A DNA stretch of 64,000 nt from Euglena gracilis. Taxonomy: Eukaryota > Euglenida > Euglenophyceae > Euglenales. This document shows positions 18,581 through 29,937 of this stretch, piece after piece; positions within the stretch are counted from its first letter, which is position 1, and each line of letters starts with the position of its first letter. The position numbers were made by a program, and so were the translations under genes. The stretch covers positions 35,127,437 to 35,191,436 of the forward strand of contig CP154956.1 in assembly GCA_039621445.1 (NCBI GenBank), in the 5' to 3' direction. Below the pieces are notes generated by a model, which worked only from the letters and a program-made list of their open reading frames with translations, was not told the origin of the DNA and searched no databases.

Positions 18581-21500
18581 TTACATCATTTCCAACCGCC
18601 AATAATCATGGCGGGAGTCCAGGGGATCTTCCACCAGGACCATCTGGAATTGTGGTGGTGGTGGCCTGTCCACGAGCCAGGTTTCTGGCGATTCGTAGTC
18701 AAAGTCAGGTGCCACCCAGTCCCGAACCCATCCTTCGGGGACTGTGTGCTTGGTTGCACTCGCTCTTTCTGCGAGGAACCATTGCAGCTTCTCCCAGAAT
18801 TTCCTGGGCAGAGTGGCTGGCCAGATGAAGTGATTTATCCGTAGGTGATTGGCTGACACCTGCGGGGCCTTCCCCGGGTGGAAGTTAATTGGCATATGAT
18901 ACGCACATTCCGCGCGGACTGTATGGGGTCGTAATACGGCCCCAAGCCAGTCTTTCCAGGTCATCCCGTGGTTTTCGGGTGGCCATCGTGGCAGGCACCA
19001 GCGACCGTTTCGGTCCTGGGTTGTGAACAGGCGGAAAAATATCTTTTCCCTGTCCGCTGTCTCCCAGAGGTAAGGTAATCTTACCCCTGCCTCCTCAGCA
19101 GCGAGGCGTATCGCCCCACTGTCGATCTGCCACCCACGGGCCATTCCCGTGTGGCGGTAGTCGTCAAGCTTGAGGTTGGAGTACTTGAAAAAGTCCTTGT
19201 ACTTTTTGTGCAAGGTGGAGAATTCCTCCAGTGGCTTCTGGGCACTTGGGGTAATCCCAAGTCAGGTGCACTGTTATACATCTTGTGGCATACAGTGCAA
19301 AGCCACACAAAACGGTTTTCCGTAGTTTTGTCGATGAGGAATTCCTCACCGAAGTATTGGGCCTTTTGCAGGGGCCCTCGGACTTCCGGTTTCCGGGGCA
19401 TCCGAGGGCCGCCGTTCGGCGTCGCGCTTGCTCGCCCAGGTGCGTGGTGACGGTTGGGACGGGGGTCTTCTCCCCGACGCCGAGCGTCGTTGATCTTCAG
19501 CAGAGGTTTCCCGAGCTGATGGTCATGGGGGGTTGAATTCCATTTTTGATCAATTGACATGTTGCTGGGGGGGTATTTTTTGACCACCATTTTAGACTTT
19601 TCTGAAGTCTCTGGTACAGGGGGTATCTCCCCATTTTTCCTCAATGGAATTTATTTCCTGAATTAGATGATTGTTTAGGGGCTGGGTGGGGGGTGTTGGA
19701 CATTTCACAGCCCCTAGAGCCCCTAGGGTTTGAGCCCTTGGAAAAAGCAAATTTTCCTGGGGCAAAGCCGGGCGCCGCCCCTTGCAAGCCCACTCCGAAA
19801 TCTGGTGACCAGCCCCCACCGAAAGGCGGTGGCGGTGCTGGCGGCCAGAGTGCTGCATCCTCTTCTCGGGGATCAACCTCGGGACAAGGATTCACACACG
19901 TCGCGTCATCCGGCTATGGGAAGACCTCACAGCCGAAACCTCCGTCAAAGGGGCAGGGAAAATCCCGCGCCCCGACAGCCGAGACACCTTTGGAAGACGA
20001 AGTTGTCATCGACTGGAACGCGATCAATCAGGATGATCCAGAGACTCATGACCTGGAAAACAGGTATATGATGATCGACCACAAACTGAGGACACATCAA
20101 TGCTTCAACCGGTGGATTGAGCCACTGTTCTGTCAGGGCCGAAAATGGTCCTTTGATCAGAACGTGACCTGGAATTATTACAATTCCAGATCCCCTCGTG
20201 TGTTTGGTTCGTGGTTTTGTCATCCTACACGCTCCTTCGCGGCTTCCGTGGGTTTCCTAGGGGTAGCCGTGGGGGATGGTGTGGGTGCAGGCTTGGCCGG
20301 CGCACTTCGCACTGGTTGAGCCTGTGGTGGAGGCATGGACGTCCGCTCGGCCTGCTTTTCAGGCGCCGGTGTCCATGTGCCTTGATGCTTTGGTGCAGTG
20401 GCTGTGATATGTGCTGAGGTGCGGGTTCATCCCGTGCCTCGGATGGCGCTACCGGTGTTGATACAGGTTCATCCTGTACTGGCACGGTTGGTGTTGTCTC
20501 CACTGCCATTGCTGTCTGTTCGCCTTCCGTCCGTGTGGATTCCGACACTGGCGGTGGCGCCGCCGTTGGGGGAGGTTCATCCTCCACCATGGCTGTAGTG
20601 TCAGGTGTTTCTTCCACCTGCTGGGCAGTTTCCGCCGCAGCTGTGGAAGAACTGGCCGCAGTGCCACGTGGAGTGACAACTGCGATCAGTGACCGCAAAC
20701 CACCGAGTACGCGTCCTCCCAGCGAGGTGCGCCGTTCAGGTCCTTCACCTGAAGTGGGCTCCTCCGCTGGCTCCTCTGTCGACGGGGTTTCCCCGGAAAC
20801 AGGGATCCGGAGGCGTAATACCTCGGACGTGTGGGATACCGTCTCCGGCGGGTTTTCCCGCGGAGGGGTCGGTACGCTTGTCGTACCCAGTGAGGTCGGT
20901 GACAGTGGCACAGGTGTCATTTCACCTGTCGGCGGTCCTGGGCGCTGGGCAGTTTCTGCCACAGTGTCCAGCATCACGACCGATGGGCTACGGGTTTCCC
21001 GTGCCGGAGGTTCCGCTGGCTGATTTTCATTCTTGGCCATTGTGACCGTTTCCTCCTCCTCCTCCGCTTCCGGAGCGGAGTCCTCTATGTGCAGTTGTGC
21101 TGCAGTACGCGGGTCTTTTCCGCTCCTGTAGCACCCTTGTGCGTCTGGCAGGCGGTAAAAGCTTATACTTTCACTCCTGTCAGAGTTGGGGTATGGGGGC
21201 GGACACGACGCTCTCACCCAGCTTCCGGGTGGAGGTTGCGGCTCGTCGTCGTCGATCAGGCAGAGGTCTTCCCACTGCTGTCGACAATTCTCGTGCATGC
21301 CGTATTCTCCTGTGTCTTCCAGGAAAGCGGGCAGCGGCAACGCATAACGAGGTTCTTTCCCCTCGTGTGCCGCGAAAAACATTTGGAAATCGTCCCAGAC
21401 CAGGATATTCCCGAACTGGGTGTCCAGGTGCTCCTGGAGGCCGATTTCGGCCTCTTGCCAGTCCGGTCGCAGGTTCGTCCTGCGTTGGTCTGGATCATTG

Positions 21501-23410
21501 GGTCTGGCGTCCACCTCGGTGTATCCCCGAGGTAACCACCTTCTGTGGATTTCCACATCAGCGGTCATGTATTCCAGGAAATAGATATACACCTCCAGGA
21601 CGTAGGTAATCCACGCCCTGTGCCAGTACTGTTGTAGCAGAAATATTTTCTGCCGGTGCTGTTTCAGCACCTTTCGGTCCTGCGTTCCGATCTGGGGATT
21701 TCGGCACTGATGCAGGAGGAATCTCCTGGTCGGCTGGCTACCGGCATTCTCGGCAGTCGGAGGCGGTTTTCCGCGTTCCCCAAAACCCCAGAAGTCAACA
21801 ATGTGAACTTCCTTGCAAAACTGGCATTCCAGTTTGTATGGCTGGGGGTACGCGAGGTCGACGTCCAGTACCTTGAACAGCGTGCCATACATGCTGTCCA
21901 AGTATACTTGGAGATTGCACGTGAACATTACCGCGGCCTGCGCCTGGAGTTTCTCCGGCAGGGGGTAATACTTCCACTGGATTCCCAGTGCTCCCACGGA
22001 ATACATGTGTGTGAAGATTTCCTTCAACTGGGCGACGAACGTTTCGTCGTCGTCACCAGTATTCGTACAATCGATATACCTCAGACCGTTTCGGTCGGTA
22101 AAAATGCCGAAATTCTGGTAGGGGTATCCCAACCAGAACCACAGCTCCCAGAAACCGGGCATCCGGTCCAGGACAACTTCATTCGAATGAGGGTATCCCT
22201 CAAACGCATGAAGTTCGGAACTGTAGAAAAAACGTTTGCAGTAATCGCTAATACGATTCTGCACCACCTCGAGCACCGCATCCGGTGGTCGGTGGATCAC
22301 GTTGCCTGCTTTTGCGAACTTTTGGAGATCTTCATCGATTTTCGGCTAGATCTCCTCAAGGTATTTGAACACCGAGGCAACGTCATAGTCCTTCGTTTCC
22401 GAAGGTTCGGCAGCTTTTCCGCCTTTGCCTGCTGGGGGTCCGGCAGATTTTCCGCCTTTGCCTGGAGCTGGACTCGAACGGCCGGCCAGTCCACGGGTTA
22501 ACGGGTTCATCCCGTACCGGAGGGACTGGTGCCGCACGAGGCGCTGCCGCGGCTTTCCGCGGACGAGCGCTTCGGGCAGTGTCAGACGTCGGGGGAGGGT
22601 TTCCCTCCACAGGACGTCGTGGCATAGGGTCAGGTATGGTTGGGTGGGGTTGAGGTGGGTACACGTACTGATCCCGTGGTACTGGTTCCTCCTGGGGGTA
22701 ATCCCCAGAGACGGTGTACTGAGACACATGCTCCTGCGCAGGATAATCTCGCCGGGGCATGCGCTCAGGGGATCGAAAAATACTTTCTTTCACACGTGGG
22801 TGTTCACTCCGGACAGGTGCTTCCACTGTCTCTTCCTCGGGTAATCCGGGGGAGTGAGCACGAAAGTGTGCGGTGTAAGTGCCAACTGGTGGTACCTGCC
22901 GCGCTACCTGTGGCGGGACTTCCACGCCCAGGTCACACATGGTAATGTCTGCCGCGAATCCCGACGTGTGCGGTCGGTGTAATACACCAAACCGGTCATC
23001 GTCGCCTGGGCGCACATACACCACAGGGCTGGAGGGGTGTTCGCGATGGTTAAAATTTTACGGCAGTGGTCATCCCACAATGCCTGGGTGAGGTGGTCTT
23101 GTGCCGGGTTTGCGCTCATACGCATCACCCGGTTCATCGTCTCCGCCGTGTGGTGGATCATCACACCCGCATACGGTGGGAGGCGACGAGAGCCTGATGG
23201 CTGAGGTGGCCGCGCTTCCGCGGACATCGGGGTCATCCTGCTACTGCTGCTGGCTTCAGGGTTTCCCTGAGCCGCAGTCCGTGCAGGTGGCTGCGTACCG
23301 TATCGGTACGCATACTGGTCAGGTTGAGGGTGAGTGGTGGGGTGGTAAGGCGGTCCTCCGCCTGGCTCCCTTCCACCGGGCAGCGTGATACTGCCCGGGG
23401 TCGGTACGGT
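18581..23410 (-). pseudogene. Element B ORF3: large unrecognised protein between integrase and the 3' LTR
   Basis: Reads leftward from about 23.4 kb in pieces: a Pro/Tyr-rich start (23236 and 23024 frames), KYLEEI then TAG 22346 with the same frame continuing, and a 691-residue stretch ending at 20225. After the insert at 19527-20218 it resumes (DHQLGKPLLK, 19.5 kb) and ends near 18581. Visible traits: an aromatic-rich globular part (PGFWELWFWLGYPYQNFGIF), a CxxC near LECQFCKEVH, an acidic PEST-like middle, and a second CxxC in WLCTVCHKMY. No retroviral or cellular family is recognised. Position matches env-type genes, but I see no clear fusion peptide or anchor. A short hydrophobic start (MGNPCCFLPLLSLILIIL, 23538) lies just after the integrase stop but may be chance. 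Confidence 0.6.
19527..20218 (+). mobile_element. 692-bp insert in ORF3 of element B, with plus-strand coding traces
   Basis: Absent from the otherwise matching copy at 1-544, where sequence runs straight from GATGGTCAT to CCTACAC. GTCAT occurs on both sides (19522-19526 and 20219-20223), a likely 5-bp target duplication. There are no terminal inverted repeats. The + strand frame from about 19693 is Gly/Pro/Lys-rich and then reads DEVVIDWNAINQDD and RWIEPLFCQGRKW, which looks like real protein of unknown kind. It may be a piece of another retroelement. Confidence 0.7.
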
Positions 23411-23544
23411 GGGATGGTTGGGTTGGTTGTAAGTTGGTAAGGGTAACCGCTTGAGTATTGTTTGCTAAAAAGTCTGCGGAAAGAAAGAATGATAAGAATC
23501 AACGATAAAAGGGGGAGAAAACAACATGGGTTTCCCATGCGTTC

Positions 23545-24381
23545 TCAAAAACTTGTCATGGAAACATCAATGTTATGATTCTTGTTCCACAGCTTCCAAT
23601 CTTGCTGGACATACCCAACAAAACTGGTTGCTGGCTCCCAAGTGTCCTTCTCGGGCCCACACCCTTTCCAGCGGACCTTCCAAAGGTGCATACCTTTGTC
23701 GATTTTGTGATCGATAATTTTATCGACTACAAAGTCGTCCGTCTCAGGTAATCTGGAGCGGGGTTTGAAGTGCAGACACGGGACGGGTTTCCCATCCGGT
23801 GGCGACAGGTATGGTTTGAAGTCGTCCATATGAACGTCCTCAATACCATTCGGTAATGCGACCTTGTAACGCCCGCTGGTACCTAGTCTTTCTAGGATTT
23901 CACAGGGGCCGAGCCAGAGGGGGTCCAACTTGGAAGACTGCATGCGAGTACGGCTATTCCGCACCCACACGCGGTCACCGGGACTATACACAGGTGACTT
24001 GAAATTCTGCAAAAACGGTTTCCATTTAGTTGCATGAATATCAGTGACGCGCTTCTGGACTGCAGAACGTAGATTTTTTACTTCCGCAAACCAGGTCTCA
24101 CAACTGACACTCGTTCGGGCGGGTCTCTCCGAAGGGACATCCCCTATGGCCGGAGGGTCCTGTCCGAAAACTAATTTATAGGGGGAGTGAGGCAAAACCA
24201 ACCCTGGTAGGGTACTGATATAAAACAAAGACCATGGTAGCACTGATATCCAGTTGTTGCGCGAGTCAGCCAGTGAAAGGCGAAGCATATTCACGACGGA
24301 TTTCACGGCTGCCTCGGCTCTACCATTGCCTTTGGGTCGGTATATGATGGAAAATGTTGCTCGATTCCGAGTAAACCGCAC
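23545..24381 (-). CDS. Element B integrase C-terminal half with chromodomain
   Basis: 278 residues. The start contains the catalytic Glu region GNGRAEAAVKSVVNML, then the usual SPYKLVFGQDPP segment, a basic GDRVWVRNSR / WLGPCEILERLG core-binding fold, and at the C terminus a chromodomain: DFVVDKIIDHKI...HLWKVRWKGCGPEKDTWEP. It ends with TGA-type termination 7 bp before the ORF3 region. The frame is not continuous with the integrase core upstream (next entry). Confidence 0.85.
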   Translation of the reverse strand: MRFTRNRATFSIIYRPKGNGRAEAAVKSVVNMLRLSLADSRNNWISVLPWSLFYISTLPGLVLPHSPYKLVFGQDPPAIGDVPSERPARTSVSCETWFAEVKNLRSAVQKRVTDIHATKWKPFLQNFKSPVYSPGDRVWVRNSRTRMQSSKLDPLWLGPCEILERLGTSGRYKVALPNGIEDVHMDDFKPYLSPPDGKPVPCLHFKPRSRLPETDDFVVDKIIDHKIDKGMHLWKVRWKGCGPEKDTWEPATSFVGYVQQDWKLWNKNHNIDVSMTSF

Positions 24382-24871
24382 AAAGTGGTGAAAAACCTTG
24401 AAGAAATCAAATGGTCTTGATCACTCACGATTTCATTCGTTAAACCCATTAAACAAATGCATTTCTCCAAAAATATAGTTGCCAAACTTTGGGCAGTCAA
24501 CCCTGACTTCTGGCATGGAATGGCTACAATGTACCCACTCACCCTGCAGACGACAACAAAAACGTAGTCGTAAATTTTGTCGTCCGTTCCTTTGCACGGT
24601 TCTAATTCCAGAAAATCCATGCAGAGGGATGTAAAAATGTCAGGGGGTACGGGGAAAAAGTCCATCGTACCAGGGGGGGGTTTCCTCTGCGGGGTTTTAC
24701 TGCATGACAAATTTGACACCGTTGCGCTATTCGCAAACAGCGTGAGTAAAGCTCTTTCTCGCTCAGGGTTGTGCAATACCTGCGGCCCACCAACGCAAGA
24801 AGTTTGGGGGCCCCAGGGTGACCGTGGTTGTGATAGCACAAAATCACATCACCAGGTCCTGGGGGATACAA
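24303..24871 (-). pseudogene. Element B integrase zinc-binding and core domain, frameshifted
   Basis: One frame (24602-24871) has the zinc-binding HxxxH-type start YHNHGHPGAPKLL and CQICHAVKPRRG. A second frame (24303-24839) has the core with the first Asp (SLCMDFLELEP), the second Asp (IVSDQDHLISSRFF), and then breaks before the Glu, which lies in the next frame downstream. Three frames are needed for one integrase, so this copy is dead as read. Confidence 0.8.
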
Positions 24872-24984
24872 TATTTGTAACCCGATTCATTGCAAAAAAA
24901 AAACGTAAAGGTGAAAGAGTGTAATTGTCCAGCACTTCGCCATTACGAAGTCTGGTGACTATGGTGTCATACACCGGATCACGA

Positions 24985-25972
24985 CTATAATCCCATTCGC
25001 GAAAGAACAGTGGGGAAGGGGACTCCGTGCGCGTAATACGCCGGGGTCCGGACGTGCTTCCACGTCGGCGCCTTCCGCGCACTGGTGCGACCAGGAATAG
25101 TTGTGAAATGGGAAAAGAATCCAAGATTATCCGCAGCGTCGTTTCGACGTGCGTATTCGTCAGCTTCCTGACTTCCATGACAAGTCGCGTCTCCCTCATC
25201 CGGGTTCCCAGGGTAATACCAAGGGGCCCGACTGAGCGGATCCGCTACTTTTTGTGTGTGACCAGGGGTGTAAATAACCACAAGGTTGAATTGGCTCAAG
25301 AACTCATGCCATCTGCATCGCCTTCCGACCAATGACATTGCCTTGTTCAAATCCTCGGTGTACCAGTGTTGGAGACTCTCATGACGAGGATCTGGACGAG
25401 GCTGCTGGCGACCCAGCTGTGAAATTTCTGGAGTATAAGCACGATTGCATAGGTTTCCTTCTCGCGTAAACTCCACTTGACTTGACCTTTACCGTCGTCG
25501 CCCTGTAGCTTTCTGCTGAAGAAAGCCACAGGTCGGAGCTCATTTGCCCCGTTTTGCTGGCTAAGAACTCCGCCAACAGCGTAATCGCTGCTGTCGACTT
25601 CCAGCACATATGGTTTGTACGGGTCCGCGATTTCGAGGACAACATTCTCCAAAAGCAAAACATTGATTTTCTCAAGAGCCTCGCGCATTGGGTCATCCCA
25701 AATAACTTTGGTGTTGTCAACAGCCCGGTTTTGAGCTGTTTGGTGAGGGGCACCGAGATTTTCGCGAAGTCCTTCATATATATCGCGTAGTATTGGGCTA
25801 ATCCCAAAAATCCTTTGAGGTGAGTAATCGTTTTGATTACCTCAGGGGTCCATTTCTTAATGGCTTCGAGTTTACTCGGAGCGGCTTTCCGCTGTCCATT
25901 GCTGAGGATGTGACCGCAAAATTTTATTAGTTCGCGAAACAAATGCATTTTCGCGCCTTTCGCGAAAAGCAC
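24985..25972 (-). pseudogene. Element B RT connection and RNase H, frameshifted
   Basis: The 25379-25972 frame reads FCGHILSNGQRKAAPSKLEAIKKW and HLKGFLGLAQYYA, the gypsy RT connection, and is in the same frame as RT upstream apart from TGA 26063-26065. It shifts to 25347-25688 for RNase H (LEVDSSDYAVGGVL, REKETYAIVLIL). It shifts again to 24985-25476 for RWHEFLSQFNLVVIYTPGHTQKVADPLSR with the last Asp. Confidence 0.8.
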
Positions 25973-26062
25973 ATGTTTTTGGAAAGCGGTTAATACCGCG
26001 CAAACATGGTGGAAGTGTGTGACGAGGATATCCTCTCTCGATTTTGCGGATGGTGGTGGTGT

Positions 26063-27529
26063 TCACACCAGCACATCATCAATGTACACAGTGGCAAACG
26101 GTAAATCGCGTAGAACCCATTGAATCATGCGTTGAAACATGGCTGGGCCGTTCTTAACCCCCATGGGGAGTACCGTCCATTGGTACACACCCTTGGATGT
26201 CACGAATGCCGTGTATGGTTGGGAGTCAGGGTGCAAGTGCATTTGGTAAAAACCGTCCTCCAGATCGAAAATTGACCACAACCGGTTTTCCGATAGTTTG
26301 GTGATCAAATCCTCGATCAGGGGGAGCGGGAAGGGATCATCCCTTGTCTGGGAGTTCAGGTACCGGTAATCCAGCACCAGTCTCCATTTCTTCTGACCTG
26401 AGGGATCTGGGGGTTTAGGAACAACAAATGCCTGGGATGTCCACTCGCTTTTCGAGGGTACAATCCACTTGCGCTGAATAAGCTTCTCAGTCATTTCATT
26501 GAGAGCTTGTTCGCGTTCTCCCGAACAACGAAAAAATTTCCGGTGCATTGGCTTAGCTCCTTCCTTAAGCTCAATCTTACAAACACCGAACGGACCGCGT
26601 ATCGCGGGGTCGATGTCGCACGCGTATACTTTATTTTCCAGCACACCGTGAAATTGGCGGGTAATCCGCGAACAGAATTCAGCTGACTTAGGATGCTGAC
26701 CTGCACTCTCGATGACTGCGGAAACCACCAGGGTATCCCTGGGACTACCGAGCTTCCTCGGCACTGCGAATTCGGACATTCTGAATGCATCGAAGAAACA
26801 TACGCGAAAAATGATTTCTTGCAAGGGTGGTAATATTTTACCGCAAAAATATTCAAAAATCGGTACATTAGTGGGTAAATCCCACCAATAAAAACACACA
26901 TACGATAGTTGGGTGAACCATTCCGCTTCGGGAATGATGGGTATGTGAATAACTCCACGGGCTTCATCCCGCAGAATTTTCTCAACCGCACATTCGATAA
27001 GTTTTGGAGGAGGAGGTGACCGACCGCGAGAGGGACGGGTTTCCCGACCATCACGCGATGGTGACTTGGGCCTACTACCGCTAAAGCGGTTCTCCGAAGA
27101 ACGTGAAACTCCCGATTGACGTGAAAACGCCGAGGAGCCCGATCCCCGTGAGGATGTCGAGCCCCTTGGGCTTCCAATACGCTTTCGCGCATCGGGATTC
27201 GGGCATTCCCGAGACATATGACCAGATTTGTTGCACAAAAAGCACAGTTTATCCGTGCCTTGGTCCGAAGAACGCTGATTCCGAGTTTTCGATCCCGTGG
27301 TGGGTGATCTCGGTGACATAGGTGATTTTTGCAACGCATTAACCGCACCCGCAGGGATTCCCGCGGTGGTATGCGTTTGGAAAGCGGACTGTATTTGTCC
27401 CATAACTTGTGTGAGCTTGAGTTGCTTTGACACGTAATTCCAACGTTGGGCAAGAGTCATCTCATGCCTTGCCAACTCCTCGCGATGGATATCCTTCAAC
27501 ATTCCAACCTTGTACGAGGAATGAGCCAA
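26063..27529 (-). CDS. Element B gag C terminus with zinc knuckle and reverse transcriptase
   Basis: 488 residues. Residues 1-90 are helical capsid-end sequence. A perfect zinc knuckle CFLCNKSGHMSREC (C96-C99-H104-C109) follows, then an Arg/Ser-rich stretch. RT motifs: LVLDYRYLNSQTRDDPFPLPLI, WSIFDLEDGFYQMHL, VLPMGVKNGPAMFQRM and YIDDVLV. No DTG protease is present between knuckle and RT, where gypsy elements normally have one. The frame ends in TGA right after YIDDVLV, where related elements often have Trp, and coding goes on in the same frame. Just above 27529 the sense of coding flips to the + strand. Confidence 0.85.
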   Translation of the reverse strand: MAHSSYKVGMLKDIHREELARHEMTLAQRWNYVSKQLKLTQVMGQIQSAFQTHTTAGIPAGAVNALQKSPMSPRSPTTGSKTRNQRSSDQGTDKLCFLCNKSGHMSRECPNPDARKRIGSPRGSTSSRGSGSSAFSRQSGVSRSSENRFSGSRPKSPSRDGRETRPSRGRSPPPPKLIECAVEKILRDEARGVIHIPIIPEAEWFTQLSYVCFYWWDLPTNVPIFEYFCGKILPPLQEIIFRVCFFDAFRMSEFAVPRKLGSPRDTLVVSAVIESAGQHPKSAEFCSRITRQFHGVLENKVYACDIDPAIRGPFGVCKIELKEGAKPMHRKFFRCSGEREQALNEMTEKLIQRKWIVPSKSEWTSQAFVVPKPPDPSGQKKWRLVLDYRYLNSQTRDDPFPLPLIEDLITKLSENRLWSIFDLEDGFYQMHLHPDSQPYTAFVTSKGVYQWTVLPMGVKNGPAMFQRMIQWVLRDLPFATVYIDDVLV

Positions 27530-27535
27530 CTGGTC

Positions 27536-28031
27536 CCCCTACCCGGAAACGGGATTTCAATCGCGACTCTTGACGATCTCGTTCGCGATGTGGATCATCC
27601 TCTTCGCGCGAGTCACCGGGGAAACCCCGGTACACCGGTCATGGTCGACGGGAAACCTGTTCACCACGACGGTTTGACGGAAGAACGGAATACCGTTCCC
27701 CCCGTTATGCGGAATCCCGCCACAAATCCCGTTGTTCACTTTGCGGTTCCAAAGACCACCACTCATCCAAATGTCCCAGATCTCGTTCCCCCGGCCCGGC
27801 TACGGAAATCACGGTAAGAGCCGCGAGGACCGTGGTAACTCCTCCAACCGGCAAAAAGTCGGTTTCAAGATTTCTTGTTTGGTGGAGGACACCCCGGCTT
27901 CGGGCAGGGAGGGGGACGAGACCTCGGACGGGGAATTTAATGAGGCCCGAATGGCGGTGCGATCATTGAATTCCATATATTCCACCAAAAAGTCCGTTGC
28001 CGGCTATGCGGCCGGTTCGAACTTGGAGTAG
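27536..28031 (+). pseudogene. Gag nucleocapsid-like fragment with zinc knuckle (+ strand)
   Basis: An Arg/Ser-rich basic region (KRDFNRDS, TGA, RSRSRCGSSSSRESPG) leads to CSLCGSKDHHSSKC, a CX2CX4HX4C knuckle at about 27728-27769, and RSRSPGPATE. The in-frame TGA is flanked by Arg codons and looks like a CGA to TGA change. It differs from the minus-strand knuckle of element B, so it comes from a different gag. Confidence 0.7.
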
Positions 28032-28076
28032 GGGAGCCCGAGGTCCGAGGGCACGGACCTCTGGGCTGATGAACAG

Positions 28077-29068
28077 ATGGAGGTAAGACCTGATCAACCT
28101 TGCCCCCCCTGCCCATCCGCCTTCACGGTCAGTACCCGAAATTATTTCGGGTCCCCTACCCCCCACTCCACATTTCCGCTCGGAATGCTGAGCAAAGTAG
28201 GAAAGGGTTCATGGGAAAGTTGGCATGCAAACGTATTTCCGCAAGACCCTTCACTTTGCGTACCACCAATGGAATTACTCGTCCAAGCGGAAATTCGCAT
28301 TCAAAATTTTTCCACCAAAATTCAAATTTTAATTGACACTGGTTGTCGCATTGCACTGATTTTTCGGTTGGGGTTGATACCGACCCCTCTCTTGGTAAGC
28401 GCCAAGAAACCGATCAAAATTACAACTGCGGATAACACCCCCATATGCGGTGGTGATTTGGGATGTGTGATCGAGATACTCTTGCCCATTATTCACAAGA
28501 ATCACTCACACCCCCCCACAATTACAACATTTCACCAATATTTTTGGTTACGAGTCCGGAATTAACGGGTCTGACGTAATTTTGGGATACCCATTTTTAC
28601 GCCAGTACCGATTGGTTGTGAATTGCCACTCCCACGGTTTGCGCACAGCACCCACCACTTCATTGCCACCCAAGCCACCTTCACCGTTGGCATCCACTAT
28701 GATGACCACCACTTTTCCAACACCGCTACCCACAATGGCAACACCGTTATCCACCACACCAACAACCGTTTTTCACACCCGGGGTACGGAGAAAGCCTCC
28801 CCCCTACCCAATGACACACCTACATGCGTTCCACATGAGGTAGGGCAAGCGAGTAGCGGTACCCCCGCCGTTTCACTGGGTTACAAGACGAAAGCCCAAA
28901 GGCCTGAAGTAATTACGGTGTCGAGTAGTCGCCAAGCCACACCACCACTACGTTTCCCACCAGTTGTGCCGAATCCAGGCACACCTGTACAAGACTCACC
29001 GGCTAATGCCATCGACACCCACTTATACGCACACCCATCACACCACTACACTTCCTTCCAATGTGTGC
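28077..29068 (+). pseudogene. Retroviral-type aspartic protease and linker (+ strand)
   Basis: In the first frame (28077-28565) strands around ILIDTGC carry the active-site D87-T88-G89, followed by KPIKITTADN. After a frame change near 28520-28580 the next frame gives GSDVILGYPFLRQYRLVVNC, the C-terminal protease motif. A Thr/Pro-rich linker follows to SFQCVHC at 29068, where the MITE (29076-29937) interrupts. Removing the MITE and one copy of its target duplication continues the frame into RRISTQSDFDCGC. Confidence 0.75.
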
Positions 29069-29075
29069 ACTGCAG

Positions 29076-29937
29076 CAAGGTTGGGTTTTGGGTTTTGGGT
29101 CCCCTCCCCAAAATTTTGTTTTTTGGGTACCCCCCCAAAAACACCAAAAATTTGTATTTTTGGGACCCCCTCTTTGGAAAATTTTACCCCTAACCCCTAA
29201 CTACCTAAAAAGGCCGATTTTGGCCAAGAAAAGCCATTTTTTTTTCAAAATTTTCTGCGCCTGCGGCGCCAAAAAGTATATCTCACCCCCCTCTGGGCCC
29301 TCCGGGGGAGTCTGGCTGGACCCACCCCGGGTAATCCCTGGGGCTGCAGCCGGGATCGAACCACCGACGCCGCGTGCAAAGCAGGATTCCTGTCCAACAC
29401 GTCCAAAAGGATGGAAGCGCACCGGGGGGGGGGCAGTGCTTGTACAAGGCCAGTGTTTATGCACCGGGGGGGGATGGTACAACAAATTGTGGATTCTGAT
29501 AAGGGGTGACCGTTGGAATCCAGACCTTTATTTTTGGAGGAAAAATCATGCCCTCCAGAATTCTGCCCTCTGAATTATTTTGGGGTTTTTACATGTCTCG
29601 AACAGAAAATTTGCGTTCTGGGGCATTTTGAAAGACCTTGTGGCCCCAAAAATTTCAGGATCCAAAACTGTACTAACTAAACTAACTGGACTAACTGGGG
29701 AAAGGTCTGACTATGGAAAAAAAACGCCAGAAAGTGTTTCAAGCAGACGGGGAGTGTTCAGGACAACTCTGAGCGACAGCCCCTTCGTGACTTTGCGGAT
29801 GTCGACCATTGTTTCCCGTGGTTTTCTCTCATCGTCAATGGAGTCCCAAAAATTTGATTTTTGGGTACCCCCTCAAAATTTTTGGGCCGATTTTGGGACC
29901 CCCCCCCAAAAAAATACAAAAACAAAACCCAACCTTG
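29076..29937. mobile_element. Small non-autonomous DNA transposon (MITE-like) with perfect TIRs
   Basis: Starts CAAGGTTGGGTTTTG and ends with its exact reverse complement (15 bp). Both sides carry ACTGCAG (29069-29075 and 29938-29944), a 7-bp target duplication. Precise removal restores an open frame across the site. The inside has no transposase: it holds T/G-rich and C-rich blocks, a GCGCCTGCGGCGC hairpin, and a tRNA-like stretch. Confidence 0.85.
29338..29412 (-). pseudogene. tRNA-Ala-like sequence inside the MITE
   Basis: On the minus strand it has a B-box GGTTCGATCCCG (about 29351-29362), an anticodon arm CCTGC-TTTGCAC-GCGG that would give a UGC (Ala) anticodon, and a 3' end GCAGCCCCA like an acceptor stem. 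The 5' half pairs poorly, so it is not a working tRNA gene. It looks like a tRNA-derived SINE head or an internal RNA polymerase III promoter. Confidence 0.45.

Noticed and set aside
20398-21045. Plus-strand ORFs opposite ORF3 of element B
   Set aside because: Shadows of the minus-strand gene, which has the better composition and a second copy at 1-544.
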